Shown piece after piece: positions 11,176 to 23,293 of a stretch of DNA of 64,000 bases; the stretch's first letter is position 1, and each line of letters opens with the position of its first letter. Origin of the DNA: Saccharina japonica (Eukaryota > Sar > Phaeophyceae > Laminariales > Laminariaceae); the NCBI GenBank assembly GCA_008828725.1, contig MEHQ01001076.1:558001-622000 (forward strand), read 5' to 3'. A model generated the notes under the pieces. That model was not told where the DNA came from, did not search any database, and saw only the letters and a list, made by a program, of their open reading frames with translations. The position numbers and the translations under genes were made by a program.

Positions 11176-14100
11176 CTGCAAGGCGGTCACTCACGACTAC
11201 ATTCTGGATGTCGTCACACGGAACAACTCAAGGAACTGAATGAATAAGCACGAGCACACATAGTGCATGTGTAGCAAATATCAAAATACCAACAATAACG
11301 GTAGCTCAAATCCAGCAAACATCTAAGCGCGCACCACACAGATGAGGAGAACCAGGTATCTAGCAACCCCATATGTCCAAACCGACAAATAATATAAATT
11401 AGTCAGATAACACCTCAATAACACCAACAGGGAGCGGACGCGTGTATCTCCGTGCCACACGTGAAAATACGTGTCTATACGGAGAACGTTATTAGACAGA
11501 TCAACGCCCGTCAGATGAACCAAGGAAAAGGCGCTAGAAAGATAGCGATAATACCATCAATTCCTGCACTCTTTTTCAAGAAGGCTGCGTGTACGATCAC
11601 AGAAGGTTCCTTTGTGTGCGTTCGATGTAATAAAATCTAACTGATCTCTCATAACCCTATTAAGTGTGAGTGGTGGACGAATTGGCACACCGGGGGCTGA
11701 TGTTGTACTATGAACCAAAACACGCATCAAAATGGCGTTTGTCTTGAAAGCAATTGTTGAGGTCGTTCCGTTCTTCAGATGTTATCTCCCGTAGTTAGTC
11801 ACATCCTGTGGAGAAAAGAGGGGGGGGCATGTGGAAATGATCAGAAATACACAAGTTCGTCTGACTTCATTTATTCATACCGTTTTCATGACGGAAGATG
11901 GCTGCTTTCAACGAAGACGCATCCATTGGGGACCTTTGGGGGATATTAAGTAGCGTGTTCAAGCTTTCCACATGTGTTCTACGTCAACGAATTATTCGAC
12001 CAGGATGTGTTCTTGATCGCGGCTCAACCCTGACAGTACAGTACGTTTATTGATTCAAACTTTGCTAACTTCCGCATAACCATTTTACATAATCAATTGC
12101 CTGTTTGGGGTTATATGTTCGTATTTTGATGGTCGTGATGATACTCCTGAGAATGCTCCATGTGTGAGTAGATTAGTTAGATTCGCCTTCGGACAATCCG
12201 CGACCTATGTACCGTTCGTGGCCGTATTATCAACACAAGCATCGTTAGGGCATATCCACGAGGTCATGATCCCACTGACGTCCATCCGAAGGTTGACGCC
12301 GTACTGTAACAGTGCCGTTATATAGGCAGCAAGCCTGAAATCTTCGGTGTCGAACGAAAATTTGGGAATTCAACACATATTACTACAGACGCACTTAGGC
12401 TTAATATGTCCGTACACTGGGAGACGGAACGTGTGTTCCGTACTTCAACAGACCATGTCGGCTCGAACTGGGCGTATGACTCACAGTGATAGTTGCAGCA
12501 CTTGTCGGTGGTGCAGCCGGAGTGGTGGCATTTTATCTTGTCAGATCCATCTTTCGCTGCGTAGTGCTTAGGGCAGTAGTAGGAGTCGCAGTATACAGTG
12601 TCTGAGGGCAATTCAACATATCAACATGGGCAGTTGCAGCGACAAAAATAATGTCAGCAGTTTTGATCGACAAAATATTTTGCCTCGATCCTATTCCGTG
12701 GATCTGCAGCTGGGACCCTGAAGGTCGCCAAACAGAGGGTCGAAATTAGCGTATCTCGATATGTATCACATCGTATATTCGAAGCAGACTATTATCCAGT
12801 ATCATGGGGAATCGTCTCACCCTTCTCGCAACATTGGTCTTTAGTGCACTTGTCGTCGTTGCACACGGTAGTGTCGGCATCATCCACCAGCTCATAATAT
12901 TTAGGGCAGTTGTAGCTCGAGCAGACCTTGTTGCAGCACTGGAACGTCTGGCATTTGCCGTTCTTACATTCCTCCTTGTTGGGGTTCTCGATCAAAGCGT
13001 AGCCGGAAGAGCACTTGAAAGTGTCGCAGGTGATAGGTTCTGAAGTTGAGAATCGAAGGGTGTAGCGGCAGAAACACGCGGCGTGTAAGCTTTTAGATGT
13101 CTGGCCCGACGTCGCAATGCGTTCATTAAATGTGTTGTTGTCGCCGGTCGTGTGTACGACGATTCGTAGACGGTGCTTCGCAAAAGTCACGCATATCAAC
13201 GTTAACTTGCGCTAACATCGTAGAAGCAACTCGGCCTTGTACTGGTATCGCATATGCTAGATCCTGTGTAGGCGATCTAACTTTAATACTTCTCACCCCT
13301 GTCGCAGCACTGCTTCTTGCTGCACTTGTTGTCCTTGCACACGGTCGAGTCAGCGTCATTCACTAGCTCGTAGTATTTGGGGCAGTCGTAACTCGAGCAG
13401 ACCTTGTTGCAGCACTGCGACTTCTCGCATTTGCCGTTCTTGCATTCCTCCTTGTCGGCGTTGTCGATCAGACTGAAGCCGGAAGGGCACTTGACGGTGT
13501 TGCAGAAGACAGGTTCTGAAGTTGAAAAGAAAATGGTTATTGGGGGAAACACGATTGTAAGCGGTCCCGTTTCCGGCCTGACATCGAAATGCGATGCTAA
13601 ACTGTGGTATGTGCACAAGTCGTCAACATAACCATTTGCGAACGTTTTCGTAGAGAAACCCAAGCACATAATATTCAACGTGTGCTATCATACTGAAAGT
13701 ACGACTGCCTGAACAAAATATGTATGTCAGACCCTGTGCAGTCGATCTACTGCAAGTTGAATGTCACTCACTTTTCTCACAACACTGATTCTTACTGCAC
13801 TTGTAGTCCTTGCACACGGTGGAGTCAGCGCCATCCACCAGCTCATAGTATTTGGGGCAGTCGTAGCTGGAGCAGACCTTGTTGCAGCACTGGGACTTCT
13901 CGCATTTTCCGTTCTTACATTCCTCCTTGCCGGCGTTGTCGATCAGACTGAAGCCGGAAGAGCACTTGAAAGTGTCGCAGAAGACAGGTTCTGAAGTTGA
14001 AAAACAAAGGGTTATCGGGGGAAACACGCGTAGTTTGAGCGGTGGCATGTCTAGCTTGACATCGTAATGCTATGACGAACAGTGCTATCTCCGCCGCAAG

Positions 14101-17100
14101 TCATCATCAAAGAACTTATTTCGAGCACCTGGCTTGTAGGGAAAGTCAGTATTATCACAGTCAACGTTCATCAGCGTAAACAAATCACGACGGCCACATA
14201 TGGTGAAAATGCCAGACCCTGTGTAGTCCATATAACCCGACTTCATCTCACCCCTTTCGCAGCACTGGTTCTTGCTGCACTTGTAGTCCTTGCGAACGAT
14301 AGAGTCAGCGTCTCCAACTAGATTGTAGTATTTAGGGCAGTCGTAGCTGGAGCAGACCTTGTTGCAGCACTGCGGTTTCTCGCAGTTTCCGTTCTTACAT
14401 TCCTCCTCGCCGGCGTTGTCGATCAGAGCGTAGCCGGAAGAGCACGTGAAAGTGTCGCAGAAGACAGGTTCTGCAGTTGAACACCAAACGGTTATGGGGG
14501 AAGAAACGCGGATGTTTTAGCTTCAAGATATTTTGCCTGGCTTCGAAATACGATGCTGAACTGTGTTCGGTGTTGGCGTCGTTAACATACTCATTCGAGC
14601 ACGTTCCTTAGAGACTGTCAAGCATGTCACAGTCAACTTGCTTAGACATACTGAATGCGTGACGGCCATATATAGCATATAGGCCAGGCGCTTGTTAGTC
14701 AGTGTAACGTAAATGTGTCTCACCCTTCTCGCAGCACTGGCCATCCGAGCACTTGTCGTCCTTGCAAACGGTAGTGTCGGCATCGCCCACTAGTTCGTAG
14801 TATTTCGGGCACTCGTACCCAGAGCAGACCTTGTCGCAGCACTGGGACTCCTTGCACTTGCCCCACTTACACTTGACATCGCTGGCGTTGTCGATTAGAG
14901 CGTAGCCAGTGGGGCACTTATAGGAGTCGCAGTGTACCTTCTGCGACGGATGCAAATATTAGCAATTGGAGGAAGGATGGTGGGCGTCTTCAACAAAAAA
15001 ACGACCCCTCTGTACTTTAAGTTTGGGTACGGTGGGCCCACGACAGTTAGTCTGTAAATTGCTCTGGTACACAAAATGAAGCGGAGAGATAGACGAAAAG
15101 TGTTTTCTGAATTAGTTGGTACTCTTCGCGGCCCTCTTACATCAGCGCGGATGACTACACCTGTATGTCATCCCCTTAACGCAACCAGGCAGTATGCCAC
15201 CACTATATTGAGGTTTTGTCCGCTGGTTGTAGCAGGGATGGAGTTAGCCCCGAGTCGTGTTTGGTGTTCATGAAAAGTATTTCTATTTAGATTGAAGTTC
15301 GAGGCGCGGGTTCTAATAAGGACGGAAATTCATTTGGTATCAGTTTCACGGACGAATCGGCGCACTGTGGAAACATTCGTATAACCATAGACCCTCGCAT
15401 CCCTACAACGCCGGGACGGAGCATGTCGGGTTTTCACCGACCAGTCAGACATTGCTAGCACCAAGCGCGAAGGGGGGGGGTGTACTCATTATCATGCATG
15501 GCCGTAGCTGGAAACATAACGTTTGACATGTAGAGCATAGGCCGTGTCATAAAGGAAGCCGAGCTATCAAGGCGCACTTGAAAATTCTAAAGCTTGACAG
15601 GGAGGTGGCAAGGTGTTTTGCATTATGCATTCAGCCCATATCCGCCCCTACCCAGTTGTTTCAAATTTGTGCAGGGCGCTCGGATTGTGCTTGTGTTTCT
15701 CAAACATTGGGTTCGGTTGTATGGTGCTTTCTGGCCACTTAAACCCCTGACTACTGTACACGAGATCAGCAATATAAAAATGGCTGCATGCCGACGAACG
15801 ACGGTTTGAGCGTAGTCCACATATTATACACTTGTATGTGAAACGTTGTGCTTAGTTACGTGGACTTGTCGTTGCTACTGAAATGTTTTGTTTCGTCTTA
15901 CGTATTAGAAATCCATTTTCTACACGCGTATGGCGTTTGCTAAAACACACGTTTAAGATGTTTTCAAAACTTCACTCGAGCCCCACTGATGATCTGGTTC
16001 TCTAGACGGTAAACGAAAACCTTCCGTAGGCGGAATTTACTAACAAAGTCAATGGCCACACTGATTGTTCCTTGGTGACAGGTGTCTCGTACCAGACACA
16101 CGAAGCAAAGTTTTTCGTGTAAAAAGAGGAAAAATCGCAGTGCAAATCACACGTGAAATAATTGCTGGGATCGAGGGCAAGTATGACTACTACACAACCT
16201 GTAACAGAACACACTGGCGGATGGAGAACACAACGTCTGGTTTGCAGCCTTTACGACGCAAACTCTTGGGGCCCCTGGGTTGTCTAGTTCGGGCAATTTC
16301 CATTTCACAACCTACGTATTAATATCAGTGCGGCCTCGCCTATACCCTAACTATCCGGTTTTGCACCTTATAAGCATTCACCAACAATACATACGCAGAA
16401 CCCGTGCTGATTCATACCTTGCTGTACGAGGTGGTACGCCTCCCGCGGAGCCCCTGTTCGGCGTCTCCCTCGGCTGACACAGTATTGATAGTACGATTGC
16501 AAAACAAAAGGGACGTAATCGTTTGTGGTCGGTGTGATGACGGGCGACAGATGCCGCGACCGCGACGTTTATATCACGTACTATGGCAAGGACAACTAGG
16601 GTATGTGTTAGCGATGGTTAGTGTGCTTCTCTTTAGGCAGCGTGCTGCGTGCTCGATACGATACCAGATTACGACACACATATATGTGACAGGAAACTCC
16701 ATTCTGATAGTGTCATGCGGAAGGCATGCGACCCTTTTTTCAACTTTATAATGCGCCGGTTGGTCCGACATTCTCCAGTTTTAGAAATCCCACTGTTGAT
16801 GTATACGATGTGAGTTTGACCTTTGCAAGTATATCGTGCAACTGCACCCTAGCCAACCTGGTTTAAGTTGACATCCAGTTTACTGCAGCAGTTGGATAAA
16901 TACCGGTGGTGGAGCAGAACAAACGAAACGCACCATTCGATTCGCGTAACTGCAATAACTGGTCGAACGGCACATTGATAAAATAGACGCAATACGAACC
17001 AAAGACGAGCCTAACGCCTCCCCTCCCCTGAGGGATGCGTCCACTCATCCTTGGAATATGGCTGAGCGGCGCAAGCTGTGAAACCGATAGTCGCCAAGGC

Positions 17101-17127
17101 CGCGACGAAGGGAACAAACCGCACCAT
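11126..17127 (-). CDS. Gene A: secreted cysteine-repeat protein (spliced)
   Basis: The model, read right to left, is: exon 1 17,127-17,049; candidate exon 2 16,198-16,071; CR1 14,940-14,724; CR2 14,470-14,252; CR3 13,990-13,772; CR4 13,515-13,297; CR5 13,039-12,821; CR6 12,601-12,485; last exon 11,175-11,126. Together they give one continuous frame of about 488 residues: signal peptide, a short linker domain, eleven six-cysteine half-repeats and a short tail. Such a protein would be secreted or on the cell surface and held by disulphides; no enzyme motif is visible. One repeat cysteine is Arg in CR2. The GT donors expected after exons 1 and 2 are AT and GA here, so the 5' half may not splice as modelled. 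Gene A may use another start, or may be recently disabled. Confidence 0.6.
11176..12484 (-). other. Gene A, last intron
   Basis: This is about 1.3 kb of non-coding sequence between CR6 and the terminal exon, starting GTGAGT and ending ttgcag. Its similarity to the same intron in B is clearly lower than that of the flanking exons. I see no embedded element. Confidence 0.5.
12485..12601 (-). CDS. Gene A, single-repeat exon CR6
   Basis: This 117-nt phase 1-1 exon lies between gccctcag and GTGAGT and encodes one complete six-cysteine half-repeat, with CDSYYCPKHYAAKDGSDK at its start and TTDKCC at its end. The spacer of 14 residues between cysteines 2 and 3 matches the other repeats, although the sequence is quite different (His- and Lys-rich). 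Confidence 0.85.
12821..13039 (-). CDS. Gene A, cysteine exon CR5
   Basis: This 219-nt phase 1-1 exon has two complete half-repeats and 12 cysteines. It begins EPITCDTFKC and its second module reads VCSSYNCPKYYELVDDAD. It has the variant KCQTFQCC at the end of the first module. Confidence 0.9.
13297..13515 (-). CDS. Gene A, cysteine exon CR4
   Basis: This 219-nt phase 1-1 exon has two half-repeats with all 12 cysteines (EPVFCNTVKCPSGFSLIDN). It ends CCDRG, a variant shared with CR4 of B and C, which shows that exon identity was fixed before the genes were duplicated. Confidence 0.92.
13772..13990 (-). CDS. Gene A, cysteine exon CR3
   Basis: This 219-nt phase 1-1 exon has 12 cysteines, an acceptor cttcag and a GTGAGT donor. 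It differs from CR3 of gene B at few bases, while the introns on both sides are much more diverged, as expected for a protein-coding exon under selection. Confidence 0.92.
14252..14470 (-). CDS. Gene A, cysteine exon CR2
   Basis: This 219-nt phase 1-1 exon is open throughout and begins EPVFCDTFTCSSGYAL. The second module has DSIVRKDYKC where other copies have TVCKD, so one of the 12 cysteines is Arg and its partner would be unpaired. It ends CCERG with a GTGAGA donor. Confidence 0.88.
14724..14940 (-). CDS. Gene A, first cysteine exon CR1
   Basis: This 217-nt exon enters in phase 0 and leaves in phase 1, unlike the 219-nt modules. It encodes KVHCDSYKCPTGYALIDNAS and a distinctive KWGKCKESQCCDKVCSGYEC region. 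All 12 cysteines are present. The acceptor is gtcgcag and the donor GTGAGA. Confidence 0.9.
14941..16070 (-). other. Gene A, intron between exon 2 and CR1
   Basis: Non-coding. It is homologous to the same intron in B and C but contains the 132-bp insertion at 15,377-15,508. The RRHA.(I/M)FIL.ISC frame near 15,700 is open in several copies, but it has no splice sites that would fit. Confidence 0.5.
15377..15508 (+). mobile_element. 132-bp insertion with 9-bp target repeats
   Basis: TGGAAACAT occurs on both sides (15,368-15,376 and 15,509-15,517), but only once at the matching places in unit B (about 36,740) and unit C. The insert includes a G run and a block beginning ccatagaccctcgcatccct that recurs at about 26,109. 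No inverted ends are visible. It is a short copy or fragment of a dispersed repeat. Confidence 0.7.
16071..16198 (-). CDS. Gene A, candidate exon 2
   Basis: An open 128-nt block follows gttacag. It encodes GCVVVILALDPSN, then an FYTKNFASCVWYE segment, and enters in phase 1 and leaves in phase 0, which is what exon 1 and CR1 require. Unit B and C blocks of exactly the same length and frame support it. Here the expected donor reads AAG|GA instead of AAG|GT, so use of this exon in gene A is doubtful. Confidence 0.4.
17049..17127 (-). CDS. Gene A, exon 1 (signal peptide)
   Basis: The ATG has a favourable context (caagATGG) and opens MVRFVPFVAALATIGFTACA followed by AQPYSK: a charged start, a hydrophobic core, and small residues suited to signal peptidase cleavage near ACAA|Q. 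The 42 nt upstream are free of indels in all three genes and follow a perfect acceptor, ttaatcaacag, so the 5' UTR is probably spliced. The donor position has AT instead of GT. Confidence 0.7.
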
Positions 17128-20100
17128 CTTGTGAGCGCCGTATGGCTTGACAGAAGTACGACAGTAGTGCTGTTGATTAACATCAGACAAACAGCAAACA
17201 AAAAAGAAGAACGAAATGACTTACAAAACGCGACTCTACTCGGCCAATCTTGTTTCCCATAACAGTCCAGTTTCGGGTACGTGTTCGTCAGTTTGATGAT
17301 ACAAACGATAGATATATGTATGGCTTTAGGCCATATTTTGTGGACATTTTGATTTCGTACTAGCTGCGATATGTGTGGTTGTTGCAAGTACTTGGCTCGA
17401 GCACGAGCGGATTGTAAAGTATCGGACAAACAGGGGGCATGCCACATGTACGAGGAAGTAGTTCGGAATCGAGCGGTGGGACGTTTGTACACAGGCGACA
17501 TCCACAAGCCTGTGAATTCTCGTGCGGTGCGTCTGATTGCGATCGGGGAAGCCCTGGTTTCCTTGTATACATGGCCTTCCATGGCGCAAGACGAATCACG
17601 TGATCGTCAAACCATGTCAGAGGAACACGAGATATCCTCGAGCTAGACCATGCAACGCAGTGTCAGCGATAGCAATGTAGGAGTAAGCAGCCCCAAATGT
17701 AAGCATCCACGCCTTGTGTTACGTGTTTTCATTTTAAACTCATTTTCTTGCTGGGGCCAAAATAGATTAGTAGGCGCTCCAAACATGAAACACGCGCTTA
17801 TACGTACAGGCATGAACATTTTAACATCGCACGCTATTTGTTCAGCATGTGTATATTGCCGATAACGTGCATATGTGTAGTGTAAGCCTTACAAACGTGT
17901 GACCCTCGGTAGAGTGCAGCTGCAGCAAGCCCAAACTATCCGAGGCTTCACTTTTTTGTTGTAAAAAACTATATAGTCGGCGTCAAGCATGCATCGATGC
18001 CCTGCGCAGGAAACCGTTTTCACGCAGGCTAGATGGCGCGCGTCTTGCTGCTTTTCGTGCTACAGGTATATCGTACTAACGATGTGTCTGACTAGCCCGC
18101 TCGCCACCTCGCACACCAGGTCACCACACGTCTATCTCCATTAAGTTATGTGCGTGTCACGTTTCGCCAGCAATGGTTGAATGTCTGGAATTTGCGACAT
18201 ACGTAAACACTGGCATCGTTCGTATTTCTCGATCCAACTGAACCGCACGCTAAGCATATTTCTGACTACTGACACTCAGGGAAATTACTATAGAAGGAGG
18301 GATATAGAGCGCATGGCGGTGATCAAGACCCACAGACTCCACTGCTTGGCATAGTATCACGCAATCTATTTCATTACTTCTGCAGGTCGAACTCACCGGT
18401 GCTGAACGCTTGTGTCAGATGAGAAGATGCAGAATGATCCAGAGTGGGGTGGCAGCTTGTGAGCATTTTTCACCCCTCATGCAGGCGTTATTGTATCTGA
18501 TAAAATGAAAAAATGGAACGATACTAATGTTATGGATTGACCCCCCAGGATAGGACGAGGGGATGTCAACGTTGAATAATGTGGCATCTGGTTGATAGTC
18601 GGTGAAACCACACAACGAACATTTTCATAAAAGTTCAACCGTCGTCCTCGGGGTATCCATGTTATTCCACGACGAAATTCTGTAGTGCGTACCTGGTACT
18701 ATTGATTCGAGAAAAGGGTTCACGCAGACAACCAGGGCTACTGTACCGGCATACATTGGTTGGTCGGGTTGTTAGGGTAATTGGATATAGGAAAATGTTA
18801 TATCCGTACTACGGTACTCGTACACAGGGGTAGGAATGGACCCTACTCGACCTAAAATATTAACCACACTTTACAAAAGTATGTGTTTATTCAACCGTTT
18901 ACATATTCGTGCACTTTATGTGTGACTTCACATTGCATATAACAGCAGTGGTGGCAGTATGCACATCCTACCTGACAAATGAGACGCAATGGCCCTTGCT
19001 GAACGTATCGGCAAGTTCGACGGCCGCTGAACCACTTTTTAACGCAACCTTACCTTCTGGATGTTTGCTCAGAGTAGTAAAGTGGAGTTATCCCCAGCCC
19101 GGCATCCACAAGTAGGGAGATCTTACCGTGAGTTAAACACAAATGCGCCACCCTCCACAAAGTACAATTGTTGCGTGCTCGTTGCGGGTAGCGCTTTCAA
19201 GCCGAACATATTTCTGATTGACGGGCGGCTCCTTACATAAACATCTTCGAGCTTTGAAACTTATGTTGGGATAATTGTCATGTATACTTAGGGAATGGGA
19301 TTGCTCATCTGGTATATAGCCTCTTTCATTTTTCTTCAAGGACCACTATTTCATTTTACCAACAGCAAGAATCTCCTCCAATGCATAGCCTCAGAAAACT
19401 AACTGTACAACTCTACCATGGTTATGAGTCATGTTTCTGTATAACTCGCTCATATTCCGCAAATCTCCATTCGTGTTGTGTATCCCCGTTATCGTCTGTA
19501 TCGGTCCGACCACATGTTTGTCCTGGCATCAAGAAGACACCGGGATATACATGTGTTCTATTAAAATGGACCAAGTACTGAGAGTGACAGCAAATCGCGA
19601 AAAATTGCCAGCAACCATCATTCTTGCTCACGTTGTTCCTAAGCATGGCCTTAACTAGAGGCCTGGTTAGTGTTTGTTTCTAGGCATGGCATTAACTAGA
19701 AGCAGTTCGGGCCAGGCACCGATTCTCCCACTTTCATGACCCAGATTGTTTCTCTCCGCCCTGATGGCGGGACGGCCATATTTTGGATAAAGTAGTTCGT
19801 CCGACCGAGCGGCAAACCACATTTCGAACTATGCATTCCAAGTGCAGGAAATACGTACTTCTAGGTAAAGCAGAAACCATGAATATTGTAACAGTGTTTA
19901 TAATATTGTTTATGCCAAGCGATACACAACTCCACATAATAGGCAGAATGTACCAACCCACATCAACGCTTGGGCTATGTACCTAAATACACGCTATAGA
20001 TGGCACGGTCTCAGCCACCCTCGTACAGACAAGGGAGAGGAGAAACACCGATCCGGAAACCATTCAGCAGTAGTATAGTCTCTTAAACGATTACAATTGC

Positions 20101-23100
20101 TCCGATGGACGTGTCAGTTGATGATTTTGCGTCTTCATCTCTTCTCTGTTTTTTTAACTTAAGAATCAAGAAACACACTGAAAAATGCGGAATACGATCG
20201 CGAAAAACTTCATCCACAAACCGGGCGTTCAGCAACGCTGGTCCTGACCCCGTGCAACTTACGGCTGCTGATATTACTGCAGCCGCCACATATGTGTTGC
20301 TACTGATATAGACATATACATATATATGTTGTTATAATGAACCCATACGTAGGCAACCACACCATAGAGGGATACACCTCCGGTTGTACTCTGGTTGTTG
20401 TACGTTAAATTATACCTTTGAGAATATACTTGTTGGTGAAAGCACTCTGAAACTAGACCTACAAATTTCAACAAGGAGCCATTGATTGGTTTACGAAGAA
20501 GATATCAACCGTTCCAACTGGGTACAAACGTGTTGTTTCCCTGCAAGTCATCATTTGTTTTAGTCCACCTCTGCGTGCACGGGGAGTAACGGAACAATTA
20601 GGTTCTGAACGCTATAGATGTTGCTACGTAATAGAGGAGTGTCGCGCGCCCATTACAGAACGATTGAATGCGGCTGCAGGTGTCTTTGCGTGGTTTCGCT
20701 GCCAAGTGTACCTGCCGTACGGATTATAACTGTTTTCGATTTGTTTTTGTGTTACTCACGCTTGCACATGTTGCATGTCTTCAATTGATCCTTGTTTTTT
20801 GTACAAAACAATAATGTATATAACGTTGAGACGCTAGGCACTATATCGTAGATCACATTTACCTGGCGGCGTACTAAATAACTGCAGGTTTCAGTAGCTG
20901 TGTTGATGTCGTTCCGCTGCATATTGTAGCTGACATCGCGAAATACACAATTAAGGGGCATACCGTATTCGGTAGGAAGAAAATCGCTGTACTTCCCTAC
21001 ATACTTGAAGGTGTCGCCGAGAAGCCGCCGGTGTTTAACGTGTTTCAATTGACTGTGGATAATGCGATGTTTGACTGTGACAAACCCTTCAAAACAGGAG
21101 CCACTATTAATACCTGTTCGACATACGGCAAGTCAAGGGATGACCTACCAAACTCAGTATTCTGCGTATGGCTCGGTTGCTATAGATCTGTTTGATGTCG
21201 TAAGGTTGTGCTCTTAATAAAAACCGATGCTGTGTATGTTTATGCCGTCCTGCTGTGCCGTCGCGTGTAGTGTTGTAGCGGGAGTACGCGAACACCAAGT
21301 ATGCGTGTAGCAAAAGGAAACTCGAAGTACGGCAAAAAAAAAAACGTTTTTGCGGTCTACTTATCACTGCTGTTTTATGACCACCTCATCTCAATACTTC
21401 AGCCATGCTCTAAGCAAAACAACCCACTCCTTACACCGATATCAGCATTATTGCTAGTAGACGGCTAAAACTACGGGCGATAATAGTGCTGTGCCACCTT
21501 TTGATGGGAAAAGTTTGAACGCAATAATCCAGATCACAATATCTCCTCAATCAACAGTAGGTAGCAAATATGTAGTCAGGCCCTAAATACACCCAAATAC
21601 AAAAACGGTCGAATTCCTAGCTATAACAGATAGTACTGAGATCACACCTCTAAGCGGGTTTGGAAGCTTACTGGAACTTTCATAAAGGCACAGTCGAGAC
21701 TAGACATAAGTTGATACCCGTCGTATAGACTAACCCAAGCCAGGTTCATCGAAGGCCACCATCACGCTAAATATATGGTAAGGCCCGTAATCAACCGACG
21801 TAGACATCAGCCCTTAAAGCTACATGCATAACGATACTCGTACAATACAACCGCGCCATATATTGGCATTATTCAGATGAGCCAAACACATTAGTCAGAA
21901 GAAGTTTCCCGATAAGCTCAGGCAGTTACAGCCGAGTGCTACCCTGCGCACGACCACGACAATTTCGATTGTAATTGATTCATATCGTATAAAACATCGA
22001 CGTATGAGAGCTTGTTCAGGGGGAATATAGCTAACGATATTTTTTTGCTGAGCTTTCTACTGCAGTAAGCGTGAGCAATCTCGTAATCAGACCGAAAAGC
22101 GAAATGAAGAGAGTCGCAATTGGCTACTATTAATACAGGGGCTGCCCATATTGGTTTGTGTTGATGTCCCTATCACGAAAACGGATGTTGTCCGTACTAA
22201 GACGATCCGGTACCGGTGGTTCGTGGGTTGTGCTGTTTCGCGATAGGTCACACTACTTCACATGTTTAGGACAGTAAGAGGCATATATCTACATTTCCCG
22301 TGTGTGTATGCGTGGAATGTAACGTGGTCGAGGTTTGTGGATCACAGTGAACTAACGTAGTATCTTTCTAGACGCGTGGCACCCTCGCAATGTTGAACCG
22401 TTAGCTAAAGCGCACCACAGCTCACGCTTCGATACTGCTGCCAAGAATGTTTTTTTTAGCCGTATACCTTTCCATGTTTTTACGTTATGTCGAATTGTGT
22501 GGCTATGTTAATCTTGTGTTCATATTCGTTTGAAACTCACTGTGAATTTTAAAGTGCCTACGGTTGATATTCGGGTGTAACTACGTAGATCTGCTGACAT
22601 ATATGCTTTCCTCCGAAGTGTATACAAAAAAAGCGCATGTATGTGCGGCAAGGCATTACAATATTTGATTACGTAGCGAGAAACATTTCACATATAAACT
22701 TAAGTTTATAATATATACCATCCGGATGTATTCCGATAAAATACTTCTTTTGTTTGAATCAATATACCTACAAGACGGAGTGAAACCCTTTCATCCAGCC
22801 CCCCCTCCTAAAGATGTATCGCACGGACGATTTGGATTTTGCTAAAAGTTCGAAAATTGTTCGGCAGAAAAACGTCCAGTATCTATAATTCGATAGGCAC
22901 CGCAGCATGCGGCTGCAACGGATTACCCCAGATGGCTCGCGACAAGACAAACGCCAGACGCTGGCCACTATCCACCTGTTTTTCGCGGTGGCCTGCGTGA
23001 TCCAGAACGGAACGCCGTGTTCGTTTCAATTATGCGTAGGGTTATCATTCGAACGGCCATGGTAAGGCATGCAACATGTAATGAAAAGAGACAAGTGAAA

Positions 23101-23145
23101 ACCGAGCAGACCCTGAACTAAATACAGACAAAACGAAATACATGT
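17128..23145. other. Upstream region of gene A
   Basis: This aligns with 38.4-44.4 kb (unit B) and, to the window end, with 61.95-64 kb (unit C). A GTGAGT motif at about 18,391-18,396 on the minus strand, kept in all three units about 1.2 kb before exon 1, could end a non-coding first exon. I see no promoter motif I would trust, and no second gene whose frame is conserved. Confidence 0.45.
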
Positions 23146-23179
23146 AGGCAGACAGACGGACAGACAGACATACAGACAT

Positions 23180-23222
<43 letters not shown>

Positions 23223-23293
23223 TACAGACAGACAGACATACAGACAGACATAAAGAAAGACAGACAGAGAGACAGATGGACAGGCAGACAGAC
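23146..23293 (-). repeat. CAGA tetranucleotide microsatellite
   Basis: An imperfect (CAGA)n tract with occasional TACA units, flanked by unique sequence also found around the CAGA tract in unit B. The CLSVCLSV-type translations over it are artefacts of the repeat. Confidence 0.95.

Noticed and set aside
16863-17582. Longest ORF in the window, 239 codons, minus strand
   Set aside because: It overlaps exon 1 of gene A in a different frame, and it is broken into pieces in B and C. No motif is present.
20752-21048. Minus ORF with DTFKYVGKYSDF, faintly like the repeat start, ending at a GTGAGT
   Set aside because: The equivalent in unit B (near 42,020-42,300) is interrupted by a stop and lacks the cysteine pattern; not a module.
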